From: Persicaria tinctoria
Lineage: Eukaryota > Streptophyta > Magnoliopsida > Caryophyllales > Polygonaceae
Reading direction: 5' to 3'
Assembly: GCA_037127255.1 (NCBI GenBank)
Contig: JBANSL010000019.1
Coordinates: 10,997,001 to 11,061,000, forward strand
Length of the DNA stretch: 64,000 bases
Positions within the stretch are counted from its first letter, which is position 1, and each line of letters begins with the position of its first letter. A program made the position numbers and the translations under genes. Shown piece after piece: positions 34,800 to 47,009 of this stretch. A model generated the notes under the pieces. The model saw only the letters and a program-made list of their open reading frames with translations. It had not been told where the DNA came from and did not search any database.

Positions 34800-35419
34800 A
34801 TTTGGAGCACTTAGGAGCCATTTTCCTAATAAATGCAAAAAATTAGGACTTCGAGGTAATCACCCCATTGGAATATTATTTGGGATTAAAATGATAATTA
34901 CTAGTAGATAAGGGGTATTGGGTTATAAATACTCACAATTTTAGTGTATATAGGACTATCCATGAAATGAATTACGTATCTTCCTCCTACATTATTCTTC
35001 TTCTTCCTATCGATCTCTCTCTGAAATCTCCTTCTCCTTTCCTTCATCTCTCAAATCCTCCATTGAAAGTCCAGACTTTCACCTATCCGACTTCTGGGGC
35101 ATAACACCCACCTATGTACAAGACTTGAATTCACTTTGAATGAGATCATATAAAGTCCCACGTCAAAAGTTGAACATAACGAGTCCTAATATATAATAAC
35201 AAACATATACACTCCATTTATATATAGTAATATATGATTACAATCACAAATATTATTTATATATATACACACACACAAAGTTTATGATTAATCAATACAT
35301 TAATTATTCATCATTATATCTTACAAAGACAGATCTACGTTTTTAAACTGAGGATCAATGTATCATTTTTTGGCAAGAAAGTATATCATTATATCTCACA
35401 AACTGTGTGTGTAGAGTAA
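34800..35419. other. Intergenic, no gene seen
   Basis: AT-rich. A CT-rich leader-like patch lies at 34980-35090, without an open frame after it. The last 300 bp are the 3' flank of the minus-strand oxygenase gene. Confidence 0.5.
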
Positions 35420-35701
35420 TTATATCTTCAAATAGATCAAGCCAGAGGTGCCATCAGCGCCCCTATCAAGAACACCAAGGAGGAAGTCTCTGACAGTAGT
35501 TTGTCGGTACCTTGCTGGATTTGTGTCCGATAACAACTCCTTGATGGGCCCATATACCTTTGTGGTGGGCTGTAGCCGTGTGCCGTTAAAGAAGCTTGCC
35601 ATTGACACCCTCGGTCTAACACTGTTCGCTCTTGCTCTATGCTCAATGCTCTTAAACTTGTCGTTCGACAATAGCTATATATATACCAATTTAATTATCA
35701 A

Positions 35702-35751
<50 letters not shown>

Positions 35752-37228
35752 GTTCAGCACAATGAAGATGATCAGTCATTATATATGGCTAATTCAATTT
35801 TTTTATTTATCATGAGATTGATCGATCGATTTCATGGCTACTCCTTGTGGTCCTCATCTTAAGGCATTCCTCATTGCTTGGTCTTTGGTGTACAAGGCTT
35901 TATATCTCTTACTCTATGGCATCAATATATTGACTCGGTCGATTCATGGCTACTCCTTGTGGTCCTCCTCTTAAGGCCGTTTTATTTCTCTTGAGGCACC
36001 TCAAAGGGAGGTAATTGCTTAATTGGTCTAGTTTGGGCTAACGGAAATGACGTGGATTTATAAGAAGATAAAGGGTACGTTCCATCTCAAAACCAATTAG
36101 AATTATATGTTATTCAATGTGAGACAACTCATATTCCAAAAGTGGAAGACACATATGATATGATGATATAAGAAATTTAGAGAACATTCTGAATCTTAAT
36201 TGAGAATATATGATGTCAAAGATTACGATCAAATGACTTACTCCTCCAACTTCGAAGAGGCAAAAGAAATGCTAATGAAAAAGAGGGGGAGATGCAGGTA
36301 GTTACCTGCAAGAAGTCTCCGATGTTAATGAAAAGTGCACCGGGAACAGGAGTAACGTCGAACCACTGATGATCGTACATGACTTGGAGGCCGCCGGTTT
36401 GGTCCTGCAGGAGCACAGTTATGAAGGTGCTATCAGAGTGCCTAGGAGTGGAGAAGGTCTTCTCCGGCTCCGGGCACGGTGGGCTGTAATGGCAGTGTAA
36501 GGCATGGCCTTCAACACACCCAATCTCCTTTAGATAGTTTGGAGGAAGACCAAGTGCTTCTGATAGCAGCTCAAACAGTAGGTGTGCTAATCCCATCACC
36601 TGCTTTGAGTATTCAACCAGAACTTCTCTGCATTTCCACAGCATATATCATCCTTAATTTTTTTAACGGTTGAATGTCTAATTAAATAACAAATTTAATT
36701 AGACAAATTAAAATACCTGCAAACAAGTGGGATTTCATTAAGGGAGGGAGGAGGAGTCATGACACAAGAGAGGGTATCCCTCCAGCAAGCGGCCTTTGAA
36801 GTGTACAAATCAAAGTTACTGTTATACACAAAGCTCTTCGAATAATCCCTCGAGTAATACTTCTTCTTCACCTCCAAATCCTGCTCGAAGAACCCGCGGG
36901 CCCCACCCAACATCTCCTCCAGCACCTCCACCGGGATCCCGTGGTTCACTACCTGGAAGAACCCATATGCCTCCGCGGCTGAGCAGATCTCGCCCACCAC
37001 GCCCATTCGCTGCACCGGATCAGCCCCTATCGCTCCCGACAAGTCTATCACCGGTATCTTGGGCTTTGACACCGGTGTCAGAGATACTTTGGGAGGGTCA
37101 TCAGTGCTCCAAGCAAGAGGATGGATGAATATGTGTGGGAGTTGCGTGATGCCGGAGTCCGCAAGCCCTTTGACTCCGGCTTTGGTGTCGTCGAAGGCTT
37201 TGAGGTCTAGGGTTCGATCCGTAGCCAT
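35420..37228 (-). CDS. 2-oxoglutarate/Fe(II)-dependent oxygenase (ACC-oxidase-homolog/D4H type), copy A
   Basis: Three exons on the minus strand: 37228-36717, 36627-36306, 35674-35420. They give 362 residues with GT-AG junctions and matching phases, the usual length of this family. The N-terminal DIOX_N part includes IPVIDLSGAIG and [11 protein letters not shown]; the catalytic barrel has [13 protein letters not shown]. Iron ligands are His234 and Asp236 (PRHSDSTF) and His290 (SIEHRA); 2-oxoglutarate binds Arg300-x-Ser302 (RPRVS). The clade includes deacetoxyvindoline 4-hydroxylase, GSL-OH and some flavonoid hydroxylases/O-demethylases, so specialised metabolism is likely, but the substrate cannot be read. 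It is cytosolic, as no signal peptide is seen. It is intact and paralogous to the gene at 50283-54750. Confidence 0.93.
35707..35747. repeat. (CA)n(TA)n microsatellite
   Basis: CACACA then TATATA dinucleotides in intron 2 of oxygenase copy A, close to the third exon. Confidence 0.9.
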
Positions 37229-37302
37229 ATTGTATTGATATTGATATGTGTTTGTTTGTTTGTTTTTTGGTTGTTGTTGTTGTTGTTGTGTTTGGGAGTG
37301 AA

Positions 37303-37309
37303 TATATAG
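37303..37309 (-). promoter_or_regulatory. TATA-like box of oxygenase copy A
   Basis: The minus strand reads CTATATATTCAC about 75 bases before the ATG, a plausible TATA box position for a short 5' leader. Confidence 0.4.
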
Positions 37310-38399
37310 TTGGTAGGAATGGTAGGATTGAGCTGAGGATAAAGGATAGGTTGGGGATGTATCTAATATATATATGTGGCTCAAAGCTTAGTTGTTTGCA
37401 TCATGACAGGCAAATTGCTTGCTTTTAAATATTAAAAATTAAAAATTGTAATAGTCACGTGGGTTAATTATTTCCATATAGCTCATTGCAAGTCTTTGTC
37501 GATCTATTAAGATAAACAATACTTTCAATACTTAACATATGAAAAATAACAATGATGATTGTGGGTTGAAATTCGGGGCCTAGCCTCTTGAAAGTTAATG
37601 GGACAAATTTAAATTTATCTTATATCTTATCAACCAAAGTCAATTAATCAATAGTTTTATTTATGAGAAAATTTGCATCGAAAACGCAAATTTTCGGTCA
37701 AATTAGACAAGTATACACGTTTTGGTAAAAATTACAAAACTATACATTTTATATTGAGAAAATTTGCGCCCCCGTCCATCCCTCCCTCTCGCTCCTCCTT
37801 CCTCGCTCGTCCTTTTGCGTGCTCTTTCGGTGTGGCGATTCAGAGTTCATATGCTATGCTATCGGAGATTCCATGGATGCCGATTCACACCGATGCGAGA
37901 GTAGTTGAGAGATCTCACCGTCTCTGTCCCGCTCCTTCTCCTTTGGCGTTCCAGCGGCGGTGCTACCACCACCGCCATGGCTAGAGGAATCGCCGACGAT
38001 TTCTGATACTGTCGAATCACCGACGATTTCAAGGAGGAGCAAGGGATGGACAAGGAAGTTGCGGATGAGCGGCGTTGTCTTCATCCAGAGACAGCGCTGA
38101 TCTGTTCCGACCTGTGTTCTTCCATATCTGCCAGATTTGGACTGTGTGCGATTGTGATTGCAAGTGAACAGAGGGACTGTATGCGATTGTGCTTGTGATT
38201 TGGACTGTGTGCGATTCCTGCCGGAGGCGAAGCTGAGATCACGACAGTTTCGGCGCTGCTCACCATGGCCACCGGAGGTGCTTCACAAACAGCTTCTGAG
38301 ATGGCGACATCTTTCTCTCCTGATGCTGTATCAAGATCTGCTCAACCTGATGATGCTGTATCAAGATCTGCGAGAGGTACGGTGAACCGTCAGCGCTGA

Positions 38400-39290
38400 C
38401 AGTCGAACGAGTGCAATCTTCCAAGGTGACCAAAACTTGAACCGATCACAGGGTTAATCCATTGAGGCTCCTAGAGAGCCTGAGGAACAAGGCTGATGTT
38501 TGTGGGAGATTCAATCCAAAGAGGTCAGTTTGATTCTATGGTCTGCTTGCTGCAATCCGCTGCTCAGTGTTGTGGACTCGTTTAATTTGTTGATGTTTTG
38601 TATATCTGATAATCAGTCCACTAATTAGGACTCGTTTAATTAGGACTTATATTCAAAGGAGTTGAATGATTGTGATTATACGTAGCACAATGCCCAATTG
38701 AGAACTGGATTTTACCGTGGCTGTGCAACTAATTTCAATTAAGTTTTCTTGAAATCTTGCTTTGACAAATTGTTTGTCATAGAATTGCTTTAGAATTTTC
38801 AAGATGATTCTCTCAATTGCTATTCGATGAAGCAAGCTAGTGTGGTTAGTGATATTAAGGCATTATGTAATCATAAGGAGCTAGTGTGGTTAGTGATGCT
38901 GCAGTTTAGTGGTAATATTGTCATATATTAGCACTTTTCTTTACTGTCATATTTGGAGTAATAGTAAAAGTGATGTATATAAAAGTATATGTTTTTATGC
39001 GTATTTTTTAGTGCTGACATCGTTTTTAATTGGATATTATATATGTAAGTATATATGTATGCTTGAGTCCTTAAAAATTGGTTTATTTCTTAGTGCTGAC
39101 ATCGTTTTTATACGTGTTTTTTAGTGCTGACATCGTTTTTATGCATATTTTTATGTAGGTATATATTTGCTAACGAGAACATTCATTTGTCTCTTTTTTC
39201 TCCCCCTTTTATATTTTATATAAAAAAAATTATGTTATTTGATTTGTGAAATCCAAATAATTGGTAATGACTTAATACATCAAATATATT
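38400..39290. other. Interior of the long-TIR element, no gene seen
   Basis: AT-rich. TTTTTAGTGCTGACATCGTTTTTA occurs in part three times between 39005 and 39140. Confidence 0.5.
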
Positions 39291-39299
39291 GATCTTCGA

Positions 39300-39950
39300 T
39301 GTCATCACCGTCGGCGTCAGCATCCTCGTATAGGGCGTCGGCAATGCTGACGTTGGCATTCCCAACGTCATTGCCATCGGCGTCAGCATTCTCGTAGACG
39401 GCGTCAGCATCCCTCAAACGGTGTCAGCATCGCCGATGTTAGCATCATCGATGTCCTCCACATCAACATTGTCGGAGTCTGCGGTGTCAGCAATATAAGA
39501 GATGGAGAAGGAAGGATGTACAGTGATTTTGAGCGATTCGGTGGCATCGGCGGACGTCAGCGGAGGAGCCTCCAATGTCATTGTCGGTGGAGTAGGATGA
39601 AGATGTACAATGATTTTAAAATTTTATTTAATTACACTTTTGTCTAACTTCTTTATTTATTAAACATTTTGTGTTCATATTTGTGGTTTCTCCAACGCCA
39701 TTATAATTGGCGTCAGCATCTCCGACGTCAGCATCGTCGACATCCCCGATGTTAGTATAGTCGACGTCCCCCGTGTCAGCGTTGTCAGCAAATTCGATGT
39801 ACTTGGTGTTGGCGTCAGCAACGCTGATGTCAGCATTTCAGACGTCGGCGTCAGCACTAACGCGCGGAAAAAAAAAGACGTTCGCGTCAGCTTTTTATAA
39901 ACGGCGTCAGCATTTCCGACGCCGACGTCAGCACTGGATCAGCTGCCCAC
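39300..39950. repeat. Degenerate array of GTCAGCATC/GACGTC motifs
   Basis: About twenty copies of GCGTCAGCAT and relatives (GACGTCAGCATC, GATGTTAGCATC, GGCGTCGGCAAT) in two clusters, 39300-39560 and 39690-39930. They are separated by AT-rich sequence and spaced mostly 12-30 bp apart. Many contain TGACGTC-like palindromic cores. Open frames across it (MLTP... on the minus strand) merely translate the repeat. Confidence 0.75.
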
Positions 39951-40079
39951 CCAATCAATTCTCTTTCCTACCTTCTTCATTCTCCAAATTCACACAGTAT
40001 ATATATACAGTATAAAGTTAACCCCTTTTTGGAGGAGTTGTCCAACCAAACTCTGGTTTATATCCTTTTTGGCACTTAC

Positions 40080-40478
40080 ATAGGGTGTGTATGGGTACCT
40101 TTATAAACCAGCTTAAAATATAAATTATTAGCTGTTAAAAAAATAAACGGGTTTAAATGATGTATGGGAACAACAAATAAGCTTTAGTCAGTTAAAAAAA
40201 GGGTTTATAAATAAGCTGCAGATTGAAGCTTATTTTGAGGTTTATATTCCATAATTACTATTTTACCCCTTCTCTTTTATCTTATTTGGTTTGAAAGGAC
40301 CACAATATCCCTAATAAAAACCAAATAAACTCCACTTTTTACAAATAAACTGTTTTTCGCCCCATACGGAGTTTATATTTTTTCATAAATTTTTAACTAC
40401 TTTTACCAACAGTTTATAAATTTTTACCCTGTTTATAATTTTAGTCAGTTTATTAACCTCATCCCATACGAACCCATA
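40080..40478. mobile_element. MITE (PIF/Harbinger- or hAT-like)
   Basis: Element 40083-40475 (393 bp) starts GGGTGTGTATGGG and ends CCCATACGAACCC, imperfect inverted termini, flanked by ATA on each side. Internal short repeats such as TTTATAAACCAGC and CAGTTTATAAA occur in inverted arrangement. Nested in the long-TIR element. The class is not certain because the duplication is only 3 bp and is not TTA/TAA. Confidence 0.65.
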
Positions 40479-41141
40479 ATATTTGGCTAGTTTATATTCT
40501 ATTTAAATTTGAACAAAAATAACTCATCTTTCTTAAGTTATACAATAGGTGATGTAATGCCGGCAATTAAGAACTGATGAATGATGCTGCAGAGAAAGGG
40601 CTGATGACGGGTGATGATAAATTTAACAAAAGCATCATGGATACACTTGCTCTCATCTTCGCTGCCTTCTTCACTATCAGCAACACAACAAGCAGACCAG
40701 TCACCATCTCCTTCGGCTCAGTCACAAAACCTCGAGATAGTAAAGCTCCCAGCGAGAATAAAAGAGATTGGAAGAGGAGTTGTCAGCGCTGACGGAGATC
40801 CAATAACATCCCCAAGGCGATGAGCGAGAGCTTCATAGTTGTCGGCATCACCGGAGTCAGCATCGATCCACCGCCTCGCCTCCAATCTCGATCGCCTCTA
40901 ATTTCGATCGCATAAAACGGCGTCGCAGGAGGCGTTCGGCTTGGGGATAGCGATGGCGATGAGCGATTCAAGCTCGAACTCGAATTCGTCAGCTATGGCG
41001 ATGAGCGAGAGGGCTAGGGCGAGGGCGAGGGAGAACAGCATCTGAAAATCTGGAAAGCACGGATGTATAGTTTTGCAATTTTTCCAAAATTTTATAGTTT
41101 GCTAATTTGGCCACCTTATTTGCGTAATTTACAAACTGTCC

Positions 41142-41147
<6 letters not shown>

Positions 41148-41180
<33 letters not shown>
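41148..41180. repeat. (TA)n microsatellite
   Basis: Short TA dinucleotide run just outside the long-TIR element. Confidence 0.9.
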
Positions 41181-41183
<3 letters not shown>

Positions 41184-41199
41184 CGGTATATAACATTAC

Positions 41200-42140
41200 G
41201 TTGCTTTTTTTAGAAAAATATATTCCCACCGAAAAGAAAAATATTAAAATAATTTTTTGTCATAACAGTTTTCATAACTAATATATTGTTTTAAAAAAAA
41301 GATTATTTTCATAATTAACAAAAAATAATACAGTATATATTAATCATACGAAGTAATTTGGCTTTGGACCAATTACTAAATGTCCTAAATGATTTTCTTT
41401 GCTAGTAAATGGCCAAAATATTTTCATAATACAAGTTTACCCGTTTTAATTTTACCCTCGTCTCCCCGTTCTTCCTCATGACAGCCGTTCTACTCTTCAA
41501 ATCTGTCGCTGCCGGATCTCGATTCTCTTCTCTGGATCTCTCCTCCTCGATCCTCGCCCTCCGGATCTCTCCTCCTCCAGATCTGCCTCCTTGTAGCCGC
41601 AGCCGAATGCGTTCCAGATCCAGTTGAGAGCTGCTTGCCGATCATTCCGAACTTCGTCTGCACTTCTCGATTTCGAGTTTCTACTCTTCAAATCTGGGAT
41701 TTCCATTTTTTCTCCAATCTGCGATTTCGAGTTCCTATTCGACATATCCGCCGGATTCACCTCCCCTCACCCTAATTTTGGATCTGTTATTGTTTTCCCC
41801 GCCGGCGTAGGAAGAAAGGTTGTAGGTGAAGGTTATATCTACGCTCAACGGACCGAATCGGCGAAGATACAGGTCGTGGAGGGAGCAGGAGATTTGTGCC
41901 GGAACTCTTGAGATTTTTTTGATTGCGGCGTCGGGAGAAAAATTGAATTGTTTGGACAGGATCTGCAAAGGTGAAAGCAAAGTCCATTAATTTGAATGCC
42001 CAGAAGTAGATGAATGATCGGTTGGAGGTGATAATTGAATTGGGTTTTCCCCCTTCCAACTTTGCTTTTTTTTTTTTTAATTAAAAAAAAGGTGAAAGCA
42101 AAGTTATTGAGAAGAAATTGAAAAATGCACTGTAACTCAC
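41200..42140. other. Left flank of the 3-kb array, no gene recognised
   Basis: A GC- and TC-rich patch (41480-41930) holds open frames on both strands (for example 41624-41911 and 41497-41760) that match nothing I know. It resembles the GC-rich captured patches of the long-TIR elements. The short phrase AAGGTGAAAGCAAAGT occurs twice (41967 and 42090). Confidence 0.45.
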
Positions 42141-42880
42141 CAACTTGGTAATGATTACAGTGTCCTCCATGGTCATATCATAATATCATATACACCTATT
42201 GTAGACTTTTTTTAATATTTAGTTTTTCTTTTCTTGTGAGATGAAATTTTGTGCAAATACGAAATGGCATGGATTTTGAGATGAAGTGATAAAAAAATTT
42301 TCCATTGATTACAGCATCTATAACCCTATTTTATATTGGTGACAGTGTCTATAAACTTATTTTTATTTTGGTGACAGTGTTTATAACCTTGTTTTTATAG
42401 TGGTGACATTGTCTATGACCCTATTTATATTTTGATTACAGCGTCTATGATCCCTTTACCCCTTCATTTATTAGAAAAGAACTGTCACCACATGTATTTT
42501 GGCTTCTCATTAGCCTCTATAGGGTTTGTGTCTCCCTTGTCGTAGGATTTTTCTTTGATTACAATGTTTTTGACCCTTTATTCATAGGGGTGACAGTGTC
42601 TATGACCCTGTTTTTATTTTGGTTATAACACTATAGGGTTTTCCTTTGATTACAGTGTCTAAGACCTTTTTTTCATAGTGGTGACAGTGTCTATGACCCG
42701 ATTTTTATAGTGGTGACAGTGGCTATGACTCTCTTATTCATTCATATATTGAAGGAGAACAGTTCACCTAATGTCTTTTGGCTTCTCATTAGCCCCTTTA
42801 GGGTTTGTGCTTACCTTGTCCTAGGGTTTTCCATTTGATGACAGTAATCATCTCTTAACGACATACTGTACTTAACATGC

Positions 42881-42903
42881 CCTAAACCCTAAACCCTAAA
42901 CCA
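42881..42903. repeat. Interstitial telomere-like repeat (CCCTAAA)n
   Basis: Three CCCTAAA units embedded in the tandem array. Confidence 0.9.
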
Positions 42904-43412
42904 TATTGTACATCACATGTTCTTTTGGCTTCTCATTAGCCCCTTTAGGGTTTATGCTTCCCTTTCCTTAGGGTTTACTTTTGATTACAGTGTCTATGAA
43001 CCTTTTTTCATAGTGGTGACAGTGCTTATAAAGCTGTTTTTATTTTTGTTACAGCGTCTATAAGGTTTTCCTTTTTATTACAGTGTCAATGACTTTGTTT
43101 TTATAGTAGTGACAGTGGCTATGACACTGTTTTTATTTTGATTACAGTGTTTATGACCCTCTTACCCATTCATGTATTACATGAGAATTTTCATCACATT
43201 TATTTTGGCTTCTCATTAGTCCCTATAGGGTTTGTTCTTCCTTTATGATATGATTTCTCTTTGATTACAGTGTCTATGACCATGTTTTTATAATGGTGAC
43301 AGTATCTATGACTTTATTTTTTTTCATAGTGGTTACATTTTTGCATCCCTTATCCTAGGGTTTTCCATTTGGTGACAACAATCATCTCTTAACGACGTAC
43401 TGTACTTAACAT

Positions 43413-43482
43413 TTTAGGGTTTAGGATTTAGGGTTTAGGGCCTTGGCCCTAAACCCTAAAGACTTAACCCTAAACCCTAAAC
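43413..43482. repeat. Interstitial telomere-like repeats in both orientations
   Basis: TTTAGGG-type units (43413-43440) are followed by CCCTAAA-type units (43446-43482), forming a head-to-head arrangement inside the tandem array. Confidence 0.88.
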
Positions 43483-45110
43483 CATATTGTACATCACATG
43501 TTCTTTTGGCTTCTCATTAGCCCATTTAGAGTTTGTGCTTCCCTTTTCCTAGAGTTTTCCTTTGATTACAGTGTCTATGAACCTTTTTTCATAGTGGTGA
43601 CAATGTCTATAAAGTTGTTTTTATTTTGATTACAGCGTCTATAGGGTTTTCCTTTTGATTACAGTGTCTATTACTTTGTTTTTATAGTGGTGACAGTGGT
43701 TATGACACTGTTTTTATTTTGATTACAGTGTCTATGACCCTCTTACCCATTCATGTATTAGATGAGAACTGTCAACCCATTTATTTTGGCTTCTCATTAG
43801 CCTCTATAGGGTTTGTGCTTCCCTTATCATATGATTTCCCTTTAATTATAGTGTGTATGACCATGTTTTTATAGTGGTGATAGTGTCTATGACCCTATTT
43901 CAATAGTGGTGACAGTGTCTATAAAGCTGTTTTTATATTGGCTACAACGTTTATAGGGTTTTCCTTATGATTACATTGTCTATGACCCTATTTTAATAGT
44001 GGTTACAGTGTCTATGACCTTAATTTTATTTTGCTTACAACGTCTATGATCCTCTTAACCATTCATATATAGAGGAGAACTGTCACCACATGTATTTTGG
44101 CTTCTCATTAGCCCCTATAGGGTTTGTGCTTCCCTTTTCCTTTTATTACAGTGTCTATGAACCTTTTTTCATAGTGATGACAGTGTGTATAAAGCTGTTT
44201 TTATTTTGGTTACAACGTCTATAGGGTTTTCCTTTTGATTACAGTGTCTATGGCTTTGTTTTTATTGTGGTGACAGTGGCTATGACACTGTTTTTATTTT
44301 GATTACAGTGTCTATGACCCTCTTACCCATTCATGTATTAGATGAGAATTGTCAACACATTTATTTTGGCTTCTCATTAGCCCCTATAGGGTGTGTGCTT
44401 CCCTTATCATATGATTTCCCTTTGATTACAGTGTTTATGACCATGTTTTTAGAGTGGTGACAGTGGCTATGATACTATTTATATTTTGATTACAACATCT
44501 ATGATCCTCTTAACCATTCATATGTTATAGGAGAACTGTCACCACATGTATTTTGGTTTCTCATTACCCCTATAAGGTTTATACTTCCCTCGTCCTAGGG
44601 TTTTCCTTTGGTTACAGTGTCTATGATCCTATTTTTATTTTGCTTACAGCGTTTATGACCCTCTTACTCATTCATATATTAGAGAAGAACCGTCACCATA
44701 TTTATATATTTTGGCTTCTCAATAGCCCCTATAGGGGTTGTGCTTCCCTTATCATATGATTTTCTTTTGATTACAATGTTTATGAACCTTTTTTCATAGT
44801 GGAGACAATGTCTATAAAGCTGTTTTTATTTTGGTTACATCGTCTATAGGGTTTTCCTTTTGATTACAGTGTATTTGACCGTGTTTTTATAGTGGTTACA
44901 GTGTCTATGATCTTATTTTTATTTTGCTTACAACATCTATGACCCTCTTAACCATTCATATATTATAGGAGAACTGTCACCACATGCATTTTGGTTTCTC
45001 ATTAGCCCCTATAAGATTTCCTTTTGATTACAGTGTCTACGACCACGTTTTTATAGTGGTGACAGTATCTATGACTTTGTTTTTATCATGGTGACAATAA
45101 TAGTTACATT

Positions 45111-46050
45111 TTTAAATTTTTAACGGAGATTATGCGACTTAGAACAACTTCTATAATTGCGGGATAATTTTTGAAATTTTAGAAATTAACACAGGGGCAT
45201 ATTTTATAAAAACAGAAATTCTGGGAGGTTTTCAGTAATTAGTCTTCTTCTTCCCCATCTCGACAGCATCTCACGCAGCCTTAACAGTGATTTTCACCGA
45301 TCTTTCGACGGCTCGTTCTCCTTACACAAAGCTCCGTTTGACGCGTATGACCTATCAAACTGACGAGTGCAATCTCTACTTCACTCTCGTTGTGTTTATT
45401 TTGTCGAAGAATGATCTTACACAACGCGACGAATGCTTGAACAGGGGCTGCTAAGCGGGTGTTTCACGAAGCTCCAAGGTGTCCAACAATGGCGGTTAGC
45501 GATTTTGTATAAATTTGAGAGGGGTTTTTGCACGAAAACCATCATTGAGAGATGTAGAACGTGATTGAGCGGGTAGAAGGCTTGGATTTAGGGTCGAACG
45601 TGATTTAGGGTGCACGAGGAGATTCGATTCGGCCTTCAATGGAGGAGGGCTCGGTTGTGAGGTTTGGAAGAGTGCGAAAGCAGCAGGGGCGGATGGCGCT
45701 CGTCGTCGGTGGCGGAGAGAGAGGGGCGGTCGACGGGAGGTGGTGTGCAGCGAGGAGGCGGGAGGCGGGAGGTAGGAGATGTGCAGCGTCCGCCTCTTTT
45801 TCTCCAGATCTGTTTTAGTTGGGAAGGAGGAAATAAAGGCAGGGGCAAAATTGGAAAAAATGGACACTTACCTAATATTGTAACCCTTGTATCCTATGAC
45901 TTAAAATTTGGTCCCCAAATGTCCACTTAGCAAAAAAACCCTAAATAAAATGTCAATATAAACATAATCATTAATTCTATGTCATTAGTCTAATTCTCAC
46001 AAATTCAAACTGGCGGTTCAACCCTCTAGTTCTTTGGCAATTTTTTTCAT
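45111..46050. other. Right flank of the array, no gene recognised
   Basis: A GC-rich patch (45250-45830) with overlapping frames on both strands (for example 45496-45867 minus) looks like a captured or relic fragment. The tail 45840-45945 (GTGTCCATTT-like on the minus strand) may be a TIR relic with weak similarity to 41357-41460. Confidence 0.4.
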
Positions 46051-46372
46051 TAAGGGTGTGTTTGATAACCATAGCTGAATGGGTAGCTGAAGCTGAGTAG
46101 CTGAATGGGTAGCTGAAGCTGAATGGTTTATTGCGTAAAATTTATTAAATTAAGCTAGTCATGTGTTTGGTAACCTTAGTTGAATGGGTAGCTGATAAAA
46201 GAGAAGATTTGTGTATAAAAAAAAAGCTCTGAAAAGCTGGGGTGGGTAGCTGGTGGAAATTCCATTACAAAACGCCAATTAACTAATAATGTTAGCTTTA
46301 TTTAATTTAAAACTATATAATATTAAAATAAAAAGCTCCAAAACGCTACTTGTGTTGCCAAACACACCCTAA
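46051..46372. mobile_element. Tourist-type (PIF/Harbinger) MITE
   Basis: Element 46054-46369 (316 bp) starts GGGTGTGTTTG and ends CAAACACACCC, perfect inverted termini, with target duplication TAA at 46051-46053 and 46370-46372. TAGCTGAATGGGTAGCTGAAGC-type repeats lie inside near the left end. Confidence 0.92.
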
Positions 46373-47009
46373 GTGTTTTACATTTTAAAGGAAAAGGGGG
46401 TTAAGAGCCTCTCCAACGGCTTCTCCAAAATTTCTCTAAAATTGGCAAATAAAATACATATTTTTTAAATTATTCTTGCTTCTACTCCAACGGTTTTCCC
46501 ATTTCTAAGATTTGGAGAATGACTTCTTCATTTTGGAAAAATGAGATGGGAAATCTGTTGGACCGAAAAACGGCTTAAAATTCTCCAAAATTTCAAAAAC
46601 GAGGAATCTGTTGGATTTGCTATAACCACCCATTCGATTCACCACTTATACCCTATTTTTTTCTAGGTCCGCTAACATCCCTTGATCCTTATACCTTATA
46701 AAAACCTAAACCCCTGGTTCACCTGAGTCAAGATCTCCTACAACCTTCCATGTAGCCCACGGTGCAACACACAATTGTTTTGGTTATAATTTTACTTTTA
46801 AAAAAAAATTAAAAATATATTTACATTCCATATACTTATATTTACATGTTTGTAAAATTTTATTCTAAAAAAATTGCATTTAAAAAATTTATAAAATTAA
46901 AAGATCAATTGTATTAGAAAATAAGTTTTATATTTTTTAAAACATGATTTTATTATATATTCCACTGTAAAAGTATTTTTTAATTTTTTTAAAAATAATA
47001 ATTTATGTG
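46373..47009. other. AT-rich spacer with a possible MITE relic
   Basis: 46404-46622 begins GAGCCTCTCCAACGG and ends near CTGTTGGATTTGC, weakly inverted, as in some hAT or Harbinger MITEs. The ends are too degenerate to delimit. The remainder is AT-rich. Confidence 0.4.

Larger units (their letters stand above)
37667..41131. mobile_element. Second long-TIR (Mutator-like) element
   Basis: The left end (37667-37775) and the reverse complement of the right end (about 41040-41131) share ACGCAAAT, CAAATTAG, TTTTGG.AAAAATT and AAAACTATACAT in the same order, at about 70 percent identity by eye. The interior has no transposase. It contains GC-rich patches near both ends (37770-38400, 40780-41040), a GTCAGCA-rich array and a nested MITE. 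Borders are approximate and no target duplication was found. Confidence 0.55.
42150..45110. repeat. 3-kb degenerate tandem array with about 280-bp higher-order units
   Basis: Subunits of about 40 bp (GATTACAGTGTCTATGACC plus TTTTTATAGTGGTGACAGTG variants) alternate with a longer module containing GAGAACTGTCACCACATG, TTTTGGCTTCTCATTAGCCC and TAGGGTTTGTGCTTCCC. The GGCTTCTCATTAG landmark recurs at about 42501, 42780, 42928, 43206, 43506, 43787, 44099, 44366, 44713 and 44993, mostly 270-310 bp apart. No gene is inside. Confidence 0.9.

Noticed and set aside
35448..35765. 105-codon plus-strand frame
   Set aside because: It is the antisense shadow of exon 3 of oxygenase A and runs into a CA/TA repeat.
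42150..45110. CRISPR-like or regularly spaced array
   Set aside because: Repeats are degenerate, contiguous and of variable spacing in a plant nuclear context; this is a minisatellite.
45496..45930. Protein-coding gene in the GC-rich patch
   Set aside because: Frames are open on both strands with low-complexity S/P/R or G/R content, with no splice-consistent continuation or known domain.
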